Shown: positions 49,045 through 58,281, numbered from the stretch's first letter. The stretch is 64,000 nt of DNA from Streptomyces xanthophaeus (GCF_030440515.1 NZ_CP076543.1:4809501-4873500); one strand, 5' to 3'. The notes: a model not told the origin generated them from the sequence alone. Numbers and translations are program-made.

Positions 49045-49988
49045 GCCGGTTGATGCATGTGGTCTCCGGGCCCTACGCCCCGCCCGTCGCACGGCGGGAG
49101 CTCGTCGCCGTTTCCGCCGACGGGGCCCGGCTGCACGTCGAGGTCCACGGGGACGAGGACGCGCCGGCCGTGGTGCTGGCCCACGGGTGGACCTGTTCCA
49201 CCGCCTTCTGGGCCGCGCAGATCAGGGCCCTGGCCGCCACCCACCGGGTCGTCGCCTACGACCAGCGCGGGCACGGGCGCAGCCCCGCCGCCGGGGCGGC
49301 GGGGCACAGCACCACCGCGCTCGCCGACGACCTGGTGGCCGTCCTGGAGGCCACCCTCGCCCCCGGGGAGCGGGCGGTCGTCGCCGGGCATTCCATGGGC
49401 GGAATGACGATCATGGCGGCCGCGGGCCGGCCGGAGTTCGCCGAGCGGGCCGCCGCCGCGCTGCTGTGCAGCACCGGCAGCTCCCGGCTGGTCTCCGAGG
49501 CGCTGGTCCTGCCGGTGCGCGCCGGGCGCATCCGGACCCGCGTCACCGGCGCGGTCCTCGGATCCCGCGCCCCCCTCGGGCCGGTCACGCCGGTCGCCCG
49601 GAAGGTCCTCAAGTACGCCACCATGGGCCCCGGGTCCGCGCCCGACAAGGTCGAGGCGTGCGCCCGTATCGTCCACGCCTGCCCCACCGGGGTGCGCCAC
49701 GCCTGGTCCCGGGTGCTGGCCGGCCTGGACCTCGACGCCGACGTGGCCCGCCTCACGGTGCCCACCGCCGTCATCGGCGGCACCGCCGACCGGCTCACCC
49801 CGATCGTGCACGCCCGCGGTCTCGCCGCCGCGCTGCCGAACTGCGTGGGCCTGACCGAGCTCACCGGCATGGGGCACATGACCCCGGTCGAGGCCCCCGA
49901 GGCCGTCACCGGCGTCCTGCGCGAGCTCACCGGGCTGTACCTGGGTACCACCGAACTCGACACCACCGTGAAGGAGAAGACGCCGTGA
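49041..49988 (+). CDS. Alpha/beta hydrolase
   Basis: Protein of 315 residues with the alpha/beta fold. The oxyanion-hole strand is VLAHGWTCSTAFW, then DQRGHGRS, nucleophile elbow VAGHSMGGMTIM (Ser in GHSMGG), and the acid near GGTADRLTPIVHA, with His in MGHMTPVEAPE. The likely job is hydrolysis of the ester or lactone from the preceding monooxygenase; this is inferred from the operon. GTGA couples it to that gene and to the SDR. Confidence 0.9.
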   Translation: MSRLMHVVSGPYAPPVARRELVAVSADGARLHVEVHGDEDAPAVVLAHGWTCSTAFWAAQIRALAATHRVVAYDQRGHGRSPAAGAAGHSTTALADDLVAVLEATLAPGERAVVAGHSMGGMTIMAAAGRPEFAERAAAALLCSTGSSRLVSEALVLPVRAGRIRTRVTGAVLGSRAPLGPVTPVARKVLKYATMGPGSAPDKVEACARIVHACPTGVRHAWSRVLAGLDLDADVARLTVPTAVIGGTADRLTPIVHARGLAAALPNCVGLTELTGMGHMTPVEAPEAVTGVLRELTGLYLGTTELDTTVKEKTP

Positions 49989-50869
49989 GCGCTCGCAGGA
50001 GTCTGGAAGGCCAGGTCGCCGTCGTCACCGGCGCCGCCCGGGGGGTCGGCGAGCTGCTCGCGCGCAAGCTGTCGGCCCGCGGCGCGAAGATCGCGCTCGT
50101 CGGCCTGGAGCCGGAGGCCCTCAAGGAGGTCTCCGAGCGGCTGCACACCGACAGCGACCACTGGTACGCCGACGTCACCGACCACGAGGCCATGGCCCGG
50201 GTGGCCGGGGAGGTCAAGCAGCGTTTCGGCAAGGTGGACATCGTCGTCGCCAACGCGGGCGTGGCGGCCGGCGGGCCGTTCGCCGACTCGGACCCGGACG
50301 CCTGGCGCCGGGTGATCGAGGTCAACCTGATCGGCGGGGCCGTCACCGCCCGCGCCTTCCTGCCCGTACTGACGGAGAGCCGCGGTTACTTCCTCCAGAT
50401 CGCCTCGCTCGCCGCGATCACCCCGGCGCCGATGATGACCGCCTACTGCGCCTCCAAGTCCGGGGTCGAGGCCTTCGCGCACTGCCTGCGCGCGGAGGTC
50501 GGGTACAAGGGGGTCAAGGTCGGCGTCGGCTACCTCTCCTGGACCGACACGGACATGGTGCGCGGCGCCGACCAGGACGAGGTCATGCGGGAGTTGAGGC
50601 AACGGCTGCCGTGGCCGTCGAACCGTACGTACCCGCTGGGGCCGGCCGTCGACCGGATCGTCGCGGGCATCGAGCGGCGCTCGCCGCACGTGTACGCGCA
50701 GTGGTGGCTGCGCGGCATGCAGGGGATGCGCGGCTACCTGCCGGGGATGATCGCGACGGTCGGGCAGCGCGAGATGAAGCGCTTCGAGCCGCGTCTGGGC
50801 GGTGTGTCCAAGGGGCTCGTCGGGGCCGGCGGGGCGGCGGACGAGAAGGAGCGCACACAGAGTCACTGA
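49985..50869 (+). CDS. Short-chain dehydrogenase/reductase
   Basis: Protein of 294 residues, classical SDR. The cofactor loop is VAVVTGAARGVGELLARKLSARG (TGxxxGxG), followed by VVANAGVA (NAG), IASLAA (catalytic Ser region) and YCASK (Y-x-x-x-K). The tail of about 60 residues (WWLRGMQGMRGYLPG and on) is typical of SDRs grouped with BVMOs in actinobacteria. It likely oxidises an alcohol to the ketone used by the BVMO, or works in reverse. GTG 49985 overlaps the hydrolase stop. Confidence 0.9.
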   Translation: MSARRSLEGQVAVVTGAARGVGELLARKLSARGAKIALVGLEPEALKEVSERLHTDSDHWYADVTDHEAMARVAGEVKQRFGKVDIVVANAGVAAGGPFADSDPDAWRRVIEVNLIGGAVTARAFLPVLTESRGYFLQIASLAAITPAPMMTAYCASKSGVEAFAHCLRAEVGYKGVKVGVGYLSWTDTDMVRGADQDEVMRELRQRLPWPSNRTYPLGPAVDRIVAGIERRSPHVYAQWWLRGMQGMRGYLPGMIATVGQREMKRFEPRLGGVSKGLVGAGGAADEKERTQSH

Positions 50870-50945
50870 TCGAAATGCGACCTTTGTCCGCCCATGCAAG
50901 TCTGGTCGAGGCCCAACCACCAACACCCCTCATGGAGTGAACAGC

Positions 50946-51125
50946 ATGGGTATCAAGGACCAGTTCCAGGACAAGGCGCAGGAGCTCAAGGAGAAGGCCC
51001 AGAAGGGGCAGAAGCAGCCGGGCAAGGGCTCGCAGGACCCGAAGTCCCAGCGGACCCCGCAGCCGAAGGACTCGCCGCAGCGGTCGTTCGACGACATCCG
51101 GGACGAGCTCGACGACCGGACCTAG
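50946..51125 (+). CDS. Small hydrophilic protein (59 residues)
   Basis: Lys/Gln/Glu-rich: MGIKDQFQDKAQELKEKAQKGQKQPGKGSQDPKSQR, ending RSFDDIRDELDDRT. It is predicted mainly disordered with helical N- and C-termini, and resembles CsbD-like or other small stress proteins of Streptomyces; no function assigned. GGAG sits seven bases before ATG 50946. A strong terminator follows. Confidence 0.75.
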   Translation: MGIKDQFQDKAQELKEKAQKGQKQPGKGSQDPKSQRTPQPKDSPQRSFDDIRDELDDRT

Positions 51126-51164
51126 GCTTCTGGCCCGACCGTAACGGGCCCGCACGCAGCGCCG

Positions 51165-51202
51165 AGGGGCGCGATCCCCGCTGTTCCGGGGATCGCGCCC
51201 CT
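51165..51202. terminator. Bidirectional terminator hairpin
   Basis: A perfect 16-bp stem (AGGGGCGCGATCCCCG and its complement) with a 6-base loop lies between two convergent stops, the small protein (51125) and the tricorn protease (51245). It can end both transcripts. Confidence 0.85.
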
Positions 51203-51244
51203 CCCGCATGCCGCGCCTGCCCGGTGCTCGGACGCCGTGCCCGC

Positions 51245-54200
51245 TCACTCCCTCGGCGGCAGCTTCGGACGGCGCCGGTCCGGTACGTCCGTGTAGCCGG
51301 GGGGCACCGCGGCCGGGTCCTGTTCCAGCAGTTCCAGCGCCAGGTGCACGGCGTCGTCCAGCTGGGCGTGGCGCCCCTCCGCCCAGTCGAGGGGGGTGCG
51401 CTGGATCTCCAGGTCCGGCTCCACGCCGTGGTTCTCCACCGACCAGCCGTACTCCGGGAACCAGGCGGCATTCATCGGCACCGTGATCACCGTGCCGTCC
51501 CCGAGGGTGTGGCGGCCGGTCATGCCGACCACCCCGCCCCAGGTGCGCAGGCCCACCACCGGGCCCAGGCCCAGCAGTTTGAAGGCCGCGGTGATCATGT
51601 CCCCGTCGGAGGAGGTCGCCTCGTCGGCCAGCGCCACGATCGGACCGCGGGGCGCGTTGGAGGCGTAACTGACCGGCTGCGCGTTGCGCGTCAGGTCCCA
51701 GCCGAGGATGGAACGGGTCAGCTTCTCCACCACCAGCTCGCTGATGTGGCCGCCCGCGTTGCCGCGTACGTCCACGATCAGCGCGGGCCGGGACATCTCC
51801 ATCCGCAGGTCGCGGTTGAACTGCGCCCAGCCCGAGCCGCCCATGTCGGGGATGTGGAGGTAGCCGCACCGGCCGCCGCTGATCTCCCGGACCGCCTCGC
51901 GCCGCTTGGACACCCAGTCCTGGTAGCGCAGTGGCCGTTCGTCGATCAGCGGCACGATGGCGACCCGGCGGGCCCGGCCCTCGCCCGCCGCGGGCTGGAA
52001 GGTCAGCTCCACCGTGGTGCCGCCCGCCGCCGCCAGCAGCGGATAGGGCCCGGCGACCGGGTCCACCGGACGGCCGTCCACGTGGGTGAGCACCGCGCCC
52101 TCCCGGATGCCGGTGCCGGCCAGCGGGGAGCGGGCCTTGGAGTCCGAGGACTCGCCGGGCAGGATCCGGCTGACCACCCATTCCCCGTCCCGGGGGAAGA
52201 GGTTGGCGCCGAGCAGGCCGATCGCCCGCTGGTAGTGCGGGGGGCCTTCGTTGCGGCGTGCGGGGGAGACGTAGGCGTGCGAGGTGCCGAGTTCGCCGAG
52301 GACCTCGCGCAGCAGGTCGGCGAACTCGTCGGGCGAGGCGACCCGTTCGACCAGGGAGCGGTACTGGGCGAGGATCCCGTCCCAGTCGATGCCGCACATC
52401 TTCGGCTCCCAGAAGTACGCGCGGATGATCCGCCCGGCCTCCTCGTAGGCCTGGCGCCATTCGGCAGCCGGGTCCACCTCGTGCAGGATGCGCCGCAGGT
52501 CCAGGTAGACGGTCGAGTCGCTGTCGCCCGACTCGGTCGCCGGGACCGCCCGCAGGTCGCCGTCGTCGTTGATCACGAGCCGGGTGCCGTCGCCGCTGAC
52601 CGCGAACCAGTCCAGCCCCGAGGCCAGTTCGGTCTTGCGGGCCTTGGTGAGGTCGAAGTGCTCCAGCGTCGGCTTGCCGCTGATGTCGGCCGGGTTCGCG
52701 AAGGTCTCGCCGAGCGCGCCCGAGATGGGCCAGCGCAGCCACACCAGCCCGCCGCCGTGCACCGGATAGAGGGCCGAGTACTTGGACGCGGTCACCGGGA
52801 ACGGGGTGACGCGGCTCTCCAGCCCCTCCACCTCCACGGTCACGGCGCCGTCGGCCTCGCCCGAGTCGCCCTCCGCCACGTCGAGACCGCCGGCCGCGGG
52901 CCGGCCCTCGGCGGAGAGTGCGAAGGGGGAGGGGGTCGCGGAGTTCAGCGGCACCAGATAGGGGCGGCAGCCCAGCGGGAAGGACAGGTCGCCGGTGTGC
53001 ACGTCGTAGACCGGGTCGAAACCGCGCCAGGACAGGAAGGCCAGGTAACGCCCGTCCCGGGTGAAGACCGGATTCTCGTCCTCGAAGCGGCCGTTGGTGA
53101 CGTCGACGACGGTACGGGCGCCGGGGCCCGAGATCCGGGCCATCTTGATCTGCCGCAGCGAACGCCCGATGCCCGGGTGCGACCAGGTCAGCCAGGCCCC
53201 GTCGGGGGAGAAGGCGAGGTCGGTGACGGGGCCGTTGATCGACCGGATCAGCTCGGTGACCTCGCCGTTGGACTCCTCGGTGGCGTCGATGAGCAGCAGC
53301 CGGCCGTCGTTGGAGGCGATGGCGAGCCGCTCGCCGTCCGGGTCCGAGAGCAGCTCGGTGACCCGCCCCAGCTCGCCCGAGGCCAGCCGGCGCGGCTCCC
53401 GTTCCCCGGAGGCCCGCGGCAGGTAGGCGATCTCGATCGCGTCCTCGCCCTCGGCGTCGGTGACGTAGGCGACCTGCCCGCCGCTGCCGAGCATCTCCGG
53501 CAGCCGTACGCGTACGCCCGGGGTGTCGGCGATGGTGCGGGCCGGGCCGTCGCGGTGGGTCAGCCAGTAGAGGCTGCCGCGCACCACGACCGCGCTGGCG
53601 CGCCCGGTGGCGTCCACGGAGAGCGAGTCGACGTGGCTGGCGGCCGGCACCTGGTACGTACGGCGGCCCGCACGCGGGCCGCCGAGGCGGACGTCGAGCT
53701 TGCGCGGGACGGCGTCCCGGTCCAGGGACTCGACGAGCCAGAGGTCGCCGGCGCACTGGTAGACGACGCGGGAGCCGTCGCTGGAGGCGTGCCGGGCGTA
53801 GAACTCCTCGTGGTCGGTGTGGCGGCGCAGATCGGTGCCGTCGGGCAGGCAGGAGTACAGGTTGCCGATGCCCTCGTGGTCGGAGAGGAAGGCGATCCGG
53901 CCGCCCACGAACATCGGGGAGTCGAGGTGGCCCTCGACGTCCTCCAGCAGCCGTTGTCCGTGCAGCCACAGCCGGCCGGTGGCCCCGCCGCGGTAGCGCT
54001 TCCAGGCGGCGGGCTCGTGCGGCGGCTTGCCGGTGAGGAGCAGGGAGTGCCGCTCGCCCTCCTCCGTGGCGTGCACCTGGATGTCGGAGACGGGTCCCCA
54101 GGGCAGGCGCCCGCCGGGGCTGCCGTCGGTCGGCAGGGTGTAGGCCCAGGCGAAGTAGGAGAAGGGCTGGCTGTGCGAGGACACGGCCAGGATGTCGCTG

Positions 54201-54526
54201 CGGCCGTCCTCGTCGGGCGGGGTCCAGCCGCAGACGCGGGTGTCGAGGGCGCCCCAGTAGCTCAGCTGGCGGGCGGGGCCGCCGTCGACGGGGGCGAGGT
54301 GGATCTCGGGGTCGAGGCTGCGCCAGGTGGTGAAGGCGATGTGCTTGCCGTCGGGGGAGAAGCGCGGGTGGCCGACGCGGGTCCGGTCGACGGTGATGCG
54401 CCAGGCCCGTCCGGGTGTCTGGCCGTCGGGGACCAGCGGGGCGACCCACAGGTCGTCCTCGGTGGCGAAGCAGAGAAGGTCGTCGTGCAGGTGCGGGAAC
54501 CGGAGGTACGCGACGTCGTGACTCAC
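51245..54526 (-). CDS. Tricorn protease homologue
   Basis: Protein of 1093 residues. An N-terminal six-bladed and then a second WD-like beta-propeller (repeats of DLWVAP, SPDGKHIAF, GRYLAFLSW) is followed by a PDZ domain (IREGAVLTHVDGRPV) and a C-terminal serine protease core. The catalytic features of the tricorn family are LGTSHAYV (Ser-His), DEATSSDGDM (nucleophile Ser-Asp) and SVENHGVEPD (Glu). It cuts oligopeptides released by the proteasome or other proteases. GTG 54526 (VSHDVAYLRFP) fits the family N-terminus; upstream ATG 54592 lies in the operator region. Divergent from a TetR gene. Confidence 0.93.
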   Translation of the reverse strand: MSHDVAYLRFPHLHDDLLCFATEDDLWVAPLVPDGQTPGRAWRITVDRTRVGHPRFSPDGKHIAFTTWRSLDPEIHLAPVDGGPARQLSYWGALDTRVCGWTPPDEDGRSDILAVSSHSQPFSYFAWAYTLPTDGSPGGRLPWGPVSDIQVHATEEGERHSLLLTGKPPHEPAAWKRYRGGATGRLWLHGQRLLEDVEGHLDSPMFVGGRIAFLSDHEGIGNLYSCLPDGTDLRRHTDHEEFYARHASSDGSRVVYQCAGDLWLVESLDRDAVPRKLDVRLGGPRAGRRTYQVPAASHVDSLSVDATGRASAVVVRGSLYWLTHRDGPARTIADTPGVRVRLPEMLGSGGQVAYVTDAEGEDAIEIAYLPRASGEREPRRLASGELGRVTELLSDPDGERLAIASNDGRLLLIDATEESNGEVTELIRSINGPVTDLAFSPDGAWLTWSHPGIGRSLRQIKMARISGPGARTVVDVTNGRFEDENPVFTRDGRYLAFLSWRGFDPVYDVHTGDLSFPLGCRPYLVPLNSATPSPFALSAEGRPAAGGLDVAEGDSGEADGAVTVEVEGLESRVTPFPVTASKYSALYPVHGGGLVWLRWPISGALGETFANPADISGKPTLEHFDLTKARKTELASGLDWFAVSGDGTRLVINDDGDLRAVPATESGDSDSTVYLDLRRILHEVDPAAEWRQAYEEAGRIIRAYFWEPKMCGIDWDGILAQYRSLVERVASPDEFADLLREVLGELGTSHAYVSPARRNEGPPHYQRAIGLLGANLFPRDGEWVVSRILPGESSDSKARSPLAGTGIREGAVLTHVDGRPVDPVAGPYPLLAAAGGTTVELTFQPAAGEGRARRVAIVPLIDERPLRYQDWVSKRREAVREISGGRCGYLHIPDMGGSGWAQFNRDLRMEMSRPALIVDVRGNAGGHISELVVEKLTRSILGWDLTRNAQPVSYASNAPRGPIVALADEATSSDGDMITAAFKLLGLGPVVGLRTWGGVVGMTGRHTLGDGTVITVPMNAAWFPEYGWSVENHGVEPDLEIQRTPLDWAEGRHAQLDDAVHLALELLEQDPAAVPPGYTDVPDRRRPKLPPRE

Positions 54527-54586
54527 CCCCCAATGCTTTCCGCGTAGGGGGGCCCTGGCAACTCGTACAGGTGATCCATGCCACTC

Positions 54587-54623
54587 CCCCAAGCGAAACG
54601 GAACGGTTTCGTTTCGCTTGGGG
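54587..54623. promoter_or_regulatory. Palindromic operator candidate between tricorn protease and TetR
   Basis: A perfect 14-bp inverted repeat (CCCCAAGCGAAACG ... CGTTTCGCTTGGGG) with a 9-base centre, 56 bp upstream of the TetR start and 61 bp upstream of the tricorn start. The ACGGAACGGTTTCGTTT core at 54598-54614 recurs downstream. TetR proteins often bind such symmetric sites beside their own genes. Confidence 0.7.
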
Positions 54624-54644
54624 TGGGGGTATCGTCTTAAGCGT

Positions 54645-54661
54645 ACGGAACAGTTTCGCTT
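54645..54661. promoter_or_regulatory. Second GGAAC-type TetR site
   Basis: ACGGAACAGTTTCGCTT repeats the core of the first operator (15 of 17 positions the same) 47 bp further, just 18 bp from the TetR start codon. Two spaced sites suggest cooperative autoregulation. Confidence 0.6.
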
Positions 54662-54678
54662 CGACGGGAGGCACGGAC

Positions 54679-55269
54679 ATGACCGAGGCGATGGCGGCCC
54701 GGCGTAGCCGGATCACCCCCGAGCGGCAGGCCGAACTGCACGAGGCGGTCCTCGACCTCCTGCGTGACGTCGGCTACGAGGCGCTGACCATGGACGCGGT
54801 CGCCGCCCGTACGAAGTCCAGCAAGGCCACCCTCTACCGCCAGTGGGGGAGCAAGCCGGAGCTGGTCGCCAAGGCCCTGCGCTGCACGCAGCCGGTCTCG
54901 CTGCGCGAGATCGACACGGGCAGCCTGCGCGGGGACTTCGCGCTCATGGTCGAGCACTCCGACGACGCGCAGATGGCCAAGGACACCGCGCTGATGCGGG
55001 GTCTGGCCCATGCCGTCCACGAGAGCCCGGAGCTGCACAAGGCCCTGCGCGACCTGCTGGTCGACCCGGAGATCAACGGTCTCCAGGCGATGCTGCGGCG
55101 CGCGGTGGACCGGGGCGAGATCCGCCCGGACTGTCCGGCGCTCGACTTCGTACCGCACATGCTCATCGGGGCGTTCATCGCGCTCCCGCTGATCGAGGAC
55201 CGCCCGGTGGACCGGGCCTTCCTCGGTGACTTCATCGATGCCGTGGTCTTCCCCGCCCTCGGCGTCTGA
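54679..55269 (+). CDS. TetR family transcriptional regulator
   Basis: Protein of 196 residues. The helix-turn-helix is TMDAVAARTKSSKATLYRQWGSKPELVAKAL, preceded by the ERQAELHEAVLDLLRDVGYEAL helix. The C-terminal ligand and dimer domain (about 60-190) shows HMLIGAFIALPLI and the ending FIDAVVFPALGV. It most likely represses the downstream MMPL exporter and itself through the operators just upstream. ATG 54679 follows GGGAGGCACGGAC. Gap to MMPL is 130 bp. Confidence 0.9.
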   Translation: MTEAMAARRSRITPERQAELHEAVLDLLRDVGYEALTMDAVAARTKSSKATLYRQWGSKPELVAKALRCTQPVSLREIDTGSLRGDFALMVEHSDDAQMAKDTALMRGLAHAVHESPELHKALRDLLVDPEINGLQAMLRRAVDRGEIRPDCPALDFVPHMLIGAFIALPLIEDRPVDRAFLGDFIDAVVFPALGV

Positions 55270-55399
55270 TCCTCGATCCTCCCCGTCCCCGCACGGCCTC
55301 TTCGCTGTTCCTGACACGCCGCTCTCGTCGTCGGGCCGGCTCCTCATGCCCTGATCCGAACCGGATCCATCCCACGACCAGAACGGGAGAACCACCGAC

Positions 55400-57598
55400 G
55401 TGGCTACCTTCCTCTACCGACTCGGCAGAGGCGCCTTCCGGCGCCGCGGCCTCGTCGCCCTCCTCTGGGTGGCGCTGCTGTTCGCCGCCGGCTTCGGCGC
55501 CGCCTCGGCGGCCGCGCCCACCTCCGGCTCGTTCTCGATACCCGGTTCGGAGGCCCAGAAGGCCTTCGACCTGCTGGACAAGCGCTTCCCGGGCATGGCC
55601 GCCGACGGCGCCACCGCCCGCATCGTCATCAAGGCCCCCGAGGGCGCCAAGGTCACCGACCCCGGCCCCAAGGCCGAGGTCCAGAAGATCGTCTCGGGTC
55701 TGAAGACCGGTCCGGGCGCGGCCGAGATCTCCTCCGTCGCCGACCCGTACGAGGTCCAGGCCGTGAGCCAGGACGGCTCCACCGCCTACATCAGCGCCAA
55801 GTACACCGTCAGCGGCATGGAGCTGAAGGACGACACCCGCGAGGCGCTCAAGGGCTCGGGCGAGGCCGCCAAGGCCGCCGGGCTGAACGTCCAGATCGGT
55901 GGCGACGCGCTGATGGCGGCCCCCGAGACGGGCTCCGGCGAGATCATCGGCATCGCGGTCGCCGCGATCGTCCTCGTCATCACCTTCGGCTCACTGATCG
56001 CCGCCGGTCTGCCGCTGCTGACCGCGATCATCGGCGTGGGCATCGGCGTCTCCTCCATCACCGCGCTCGCCAACGTGCTGGACCTCGGCAACACCACCGC
56101 CACCCTCGCGACGATGATCGGCCTCGCGGTCGGCATCGACTACGCCCTCTTCATCGTCTCCCGCTACCGCGTGGAGCTCGCCGAGGGCCGCGAGCGGGAC
56201 GAAGCCGCCGGCCGCGCTGTCGGAACCGCCGGCTCCGCCGTCGTCTTCGCCGGTCTGACCGTGGTCATCGCCCTGGTGGGCCTGGCCGTCGTCAACCTCC
56301 CCATGCTGACCAAGATGGGCTTCGCGGCCGCGGGCACCGTGGTCATCGCCGTGCTCGTCGCGCTGACCCTGGTCCCGGCCATCCTCGGCTTCGCGGGCAA
56401 GAAGGTGCTGCCCGCGGGCGAGAAGAGCCGGCTGTTCGGCAAGGGCAAGCCGGCGGGCGCCGAGAAGAAGGCCAACGGCGGCACCCGCTGGGCCCGCTTC
56501 GTCCTGCGCCGCCCCGTCATGGTGCTGCTGGCCGGTGTGATCGGCCTCGGCGTCATCGCCATCCCGGCGAGCAAGCTGGAGATGGGCCTGCCGGACGACG
56601 GCGCCCAGCCGGTCTCCACCACCCAGCGCCAGGCGTACGACCTGCTGTCCGACGGCTTCGGCCCGGGCTTCAACGGCCCGCTGATGGTGGTCGTGGACGG
56701 TAACAAGGCGCTGGCCGACTCCACCGTCGACCGGATCAAGGGCCTGGACGGGGTCGTCGCGGTCACCCCGCCGACCCTCAACGAGGCCGGCGACGCCGCG
56801 GTGATCACCGTGATCCCGAAGGACCGCCCGTCCTCCACGCACACCGAGGAACTGGTCCACGAGATCCGCGACGGCAGCGGGGACGACGTCTTCGTCACCG
56901 GCGCCACCGCGATGAACATCGACTTCTCGCAGAAGATGAACGACGCGCTGCTGCCCTACCTGGCACTCGTCGTGGGCCTGGCCTTCCTGCTGCTGATGCT
57001 CGTCTTCCGCTCGGTCCTGGTCCCGCTCAAGGCGGCCCTCGGCTTCCTGCTCTCGGTCGTCGCCGCCCTCGGCGCCGTCGTCGCGGTCTTCCAGTGGGGC
57101 TGGCTCGGCTCGGTCTTCGGGGTGGAGCAGACCGGTCCGATCATGTCGATGATGCCGATCTTCATGGTGGGTGTCGTCTTCGGTCTGGCCATGGACTACG
57201 AGGTCTTCCTCGTCACCCGGATGCGTGAGGCGTACGTCCACGGCGAGCGCCCGGGCCAGGCCGTGGTCACCGGCTTCCAGTACAGCGCGCGGGTCGTCGT
57301 GGCCGCCGCCGTCATCATGATCGCGGTGTTCGCGGGCTTCATCGGGGCCAGCGAGCAGATGGTCAAGATGATCGGCTTCGGTCTGGCCGTCGCCGTCTTC
57401 TTCGACGCCTTCGTGGTCCGCATGGCCATCGTCCCCGCGGTGCTCGCGCTGCTCGGGCACAAGGCCTGGTGGCTGCCGAAGTGGCTGGACCGGCTGCTGC
57501 CGAACGTGGACGTGGAGGGTGAGAGCCTGCGCAAGCACCTGGAGTCCGCGCAGTCCCCGGAGGGCCCGGACAAGGACCGCGAGCTCGTCAACGCCTGA
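55400..57598 (+). CDS. MMPL family (RND-like) transporter
   Basis: Protein of 732 residues with 11-12 helices in two repeats. Each half starts with an extracytoplasmic domain: residues about 40-175, with SIPGSEAQKAFDLLDKRFPG, and about 395-510. The membrane blocks hold the GIDYALFIVSRYR and AMDYEVFLVTRMRE motifs, whose Asp-Tyr pairs mark proton coupling in MmpL/HpnN proteins. They export lipids or small hydrophobic molecules. The upstream TetR gene is the probable regulator. GTG 55400 has GGGAGA upstream. Cargo unknown. Confidence 0.93.
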   Translation: MATFLYRLGRGAFRRRGLVALLWVALLFAAGFGAASAAAPTSGSFSIPGSEAQKAFDLLDKRFPGMAADGATARIVIKAPEGAKVTDPGPKAEVQKIVSGLKTGPGAAEISSVADPYEVQAVSQDGSTAYISAKYTVSGMELKDDTREALKGSGEAAKAAGLNVQIGGDALMAAPETGSGEIIGIAVAAIVLVITFGSLIAAGLPLLTAIIGVGIGVSSITALANVLDLGNTTATLATMIGLAVGIDYALFIVSRYRVELAEGRERDEAAGRAVGTAGSAVVFAGLTVVIALVGLAVVNLPMLTKMGFAAAGTVVIAVLVALTLVPAILGFAGKKVLPAGEKSRLFGKGKPAGAEKKANGGTRWARFVLRRPVMVLLAGVIGLGVIAIPASKLEMGLPDDGAQPVSTTQRQAYDLLSDGFGPGFNGPLMVVVDGNKALADSTVDRIKGLDGVVAVTPPTLNEAGDAAVITVIPKDRPSSTHTEELVHEIRDGSGDDVFVTGATAMNIDFSQKMNDALLPYLALVVGLAFLLLMLVFRSVLVPLKAALGFLLSVVAALGAVVAVFQWGWLGSVFGVEQTGPIMSMMPIFMVGVVFGLAMDYEVFLVTRMREAYVHGERPGQAVVTGFQYSARVVVAAAVIMIAVFAGFIGASEQMVKMIGFGLAVAVFFDAFVVRMAIVPAVLALLGHKAWWLPKWLDRLLPNVDVEGESLRKHLESAQSPEGPDKDRELVNA

Positions 57599-57638
57599 CC
57601 CCCTCCGACCCCGTCGGCCCCGCACCTGCCGACAGGAC

Positions 57639-57685
57639 GGCCCGGCCCCGTACCGCCCGATCACCGGGAGGGACGGGGCCGGGCC
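57639..57685. terminator. Terminator hairpin between MMPL and SsgA-like genes
   Basis: A 13-bp perfect stem (GGCCCGGCCCCGT with ACGGGGCCGGGCC) with a 21-base internal segment that can pair further (CCCG with CGGG). It stands between convergent stops at 57598 and 57689, so it may act in both directions. Confidence 0.7.
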
Positions 57686-57688
57686 CGG

Positions 57689-58111
57689 TTACGCCCGACG
57701 GGTGACGGCGGCCGCGGGGGCGTACGTACGCCGCAGGAACCGGCGCAGTGCGGCGATGTCGAACTGGACGACGGCGACGCCCTCGGGGGAGTGGAACTCG
57801 ACGACCGCCTGGACGCGGCCGCAGGGCCAGATGCGTACGTCCCCGGTCCCGGTCGGGGCCTGGAGGCCCGCCTCCAGGAGGGCCCGGGGGAAGACCCACT
57901 CGTTGTCGGTGCCCTCGGGGGACAGGCCCGCCGGGAAGACGATCCGCACGGCCAGCGGCTCGTCGCCGGCGAAGCGCAGGGCGACCGGGATGGTCCGGTA
58001 GAGGGGATCGTCCGTGATGACGCGGGCACGGACCCGTTCCTCGACGGTGGTGGCGGTGGCCGTCGCTGTGCCGGTTGCGGTCGCTGGGGGATTCTCGGCG
58101 GTTGCTGACAT
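57689..58111 (-). CDS. SsgA-like sporulation/cell-division protein (SALP), possibly SsgE
   Basis: Protein of 140 residues. The SALP core is VITDDPLYRTIPVALRFAGDEPLAVRIVFPAG, then EWVFPRALLEAGL and RIWPCGRVQAVVEFHSPEGVAVVQFDIAALRRFL. SALPs are specific to morphologically complex actinomycetes and steer septum placement, wall synthesis and spore separation. In S. coelicolor the SALP in this chromosomal region is, to my recollection, SsgE, which acts in spore maturation; not checked. An Ala/Thr-rich N-terminal extension (about 25 residues) is present. ATG 58111 with CGAGGAG is preferred over the upstream TTG. Confidence 0.88.
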   Translation of the reverse strand: MSATAENPPATATGTATATATTVEERVRARVITDDPLYRTIPVALRFAGDEPLAVRIVFPAGLSPEGTDNEWVFPRALLEAGLQAPTGTGDVRIWPCGRVQAVVEFHSPEGVAVVQFDIAALRRFLRRTYAPAAAVTRRA

Positions 58112-58212
58112 CGACAAGACTCCTCGAAATCAGAACATTTGCGTCCTTTTGTCCCGTCCAGCCTCGCACATTCCCACGAAAGCGCGCGGTTCTATTTGTC
58201 ATGCGTCCGCTC

Positions 58213-58229
58213 TTGCCAACAGTTTGCAA
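58213..58229. promoter_or_regulatory. Candidate Nur (nickel regulator) box before the ECF transporter
   Basis: TTGCCA-ACAGT-TTGCAA matches the tTGCaa-N5-ttGCAA box bound by the nickel-sensing Fur protein Nur of S. coelicolor at 11 of the 12 arm positions. It lies 53 bp before the cbiM-like start and overlaps a possible -35 (TTGCCA), with CACTAT 16 bases on as a -10. Nickel-dependent repression of the operon is inferred. Confidence 0.6.
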
Positions 58230-58281
58230 CTGGGCACTATGGTTGAACAGCTAAAGACTGAGTAAGAAGCGGAGCCACTCC

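Noticed and set aside
58118-58281. Cobalamin riboswitch before the ECF transporter
   Set aside because: The leader is too short and has no B12-box sequence; a lone GCCACTCC is not enough.
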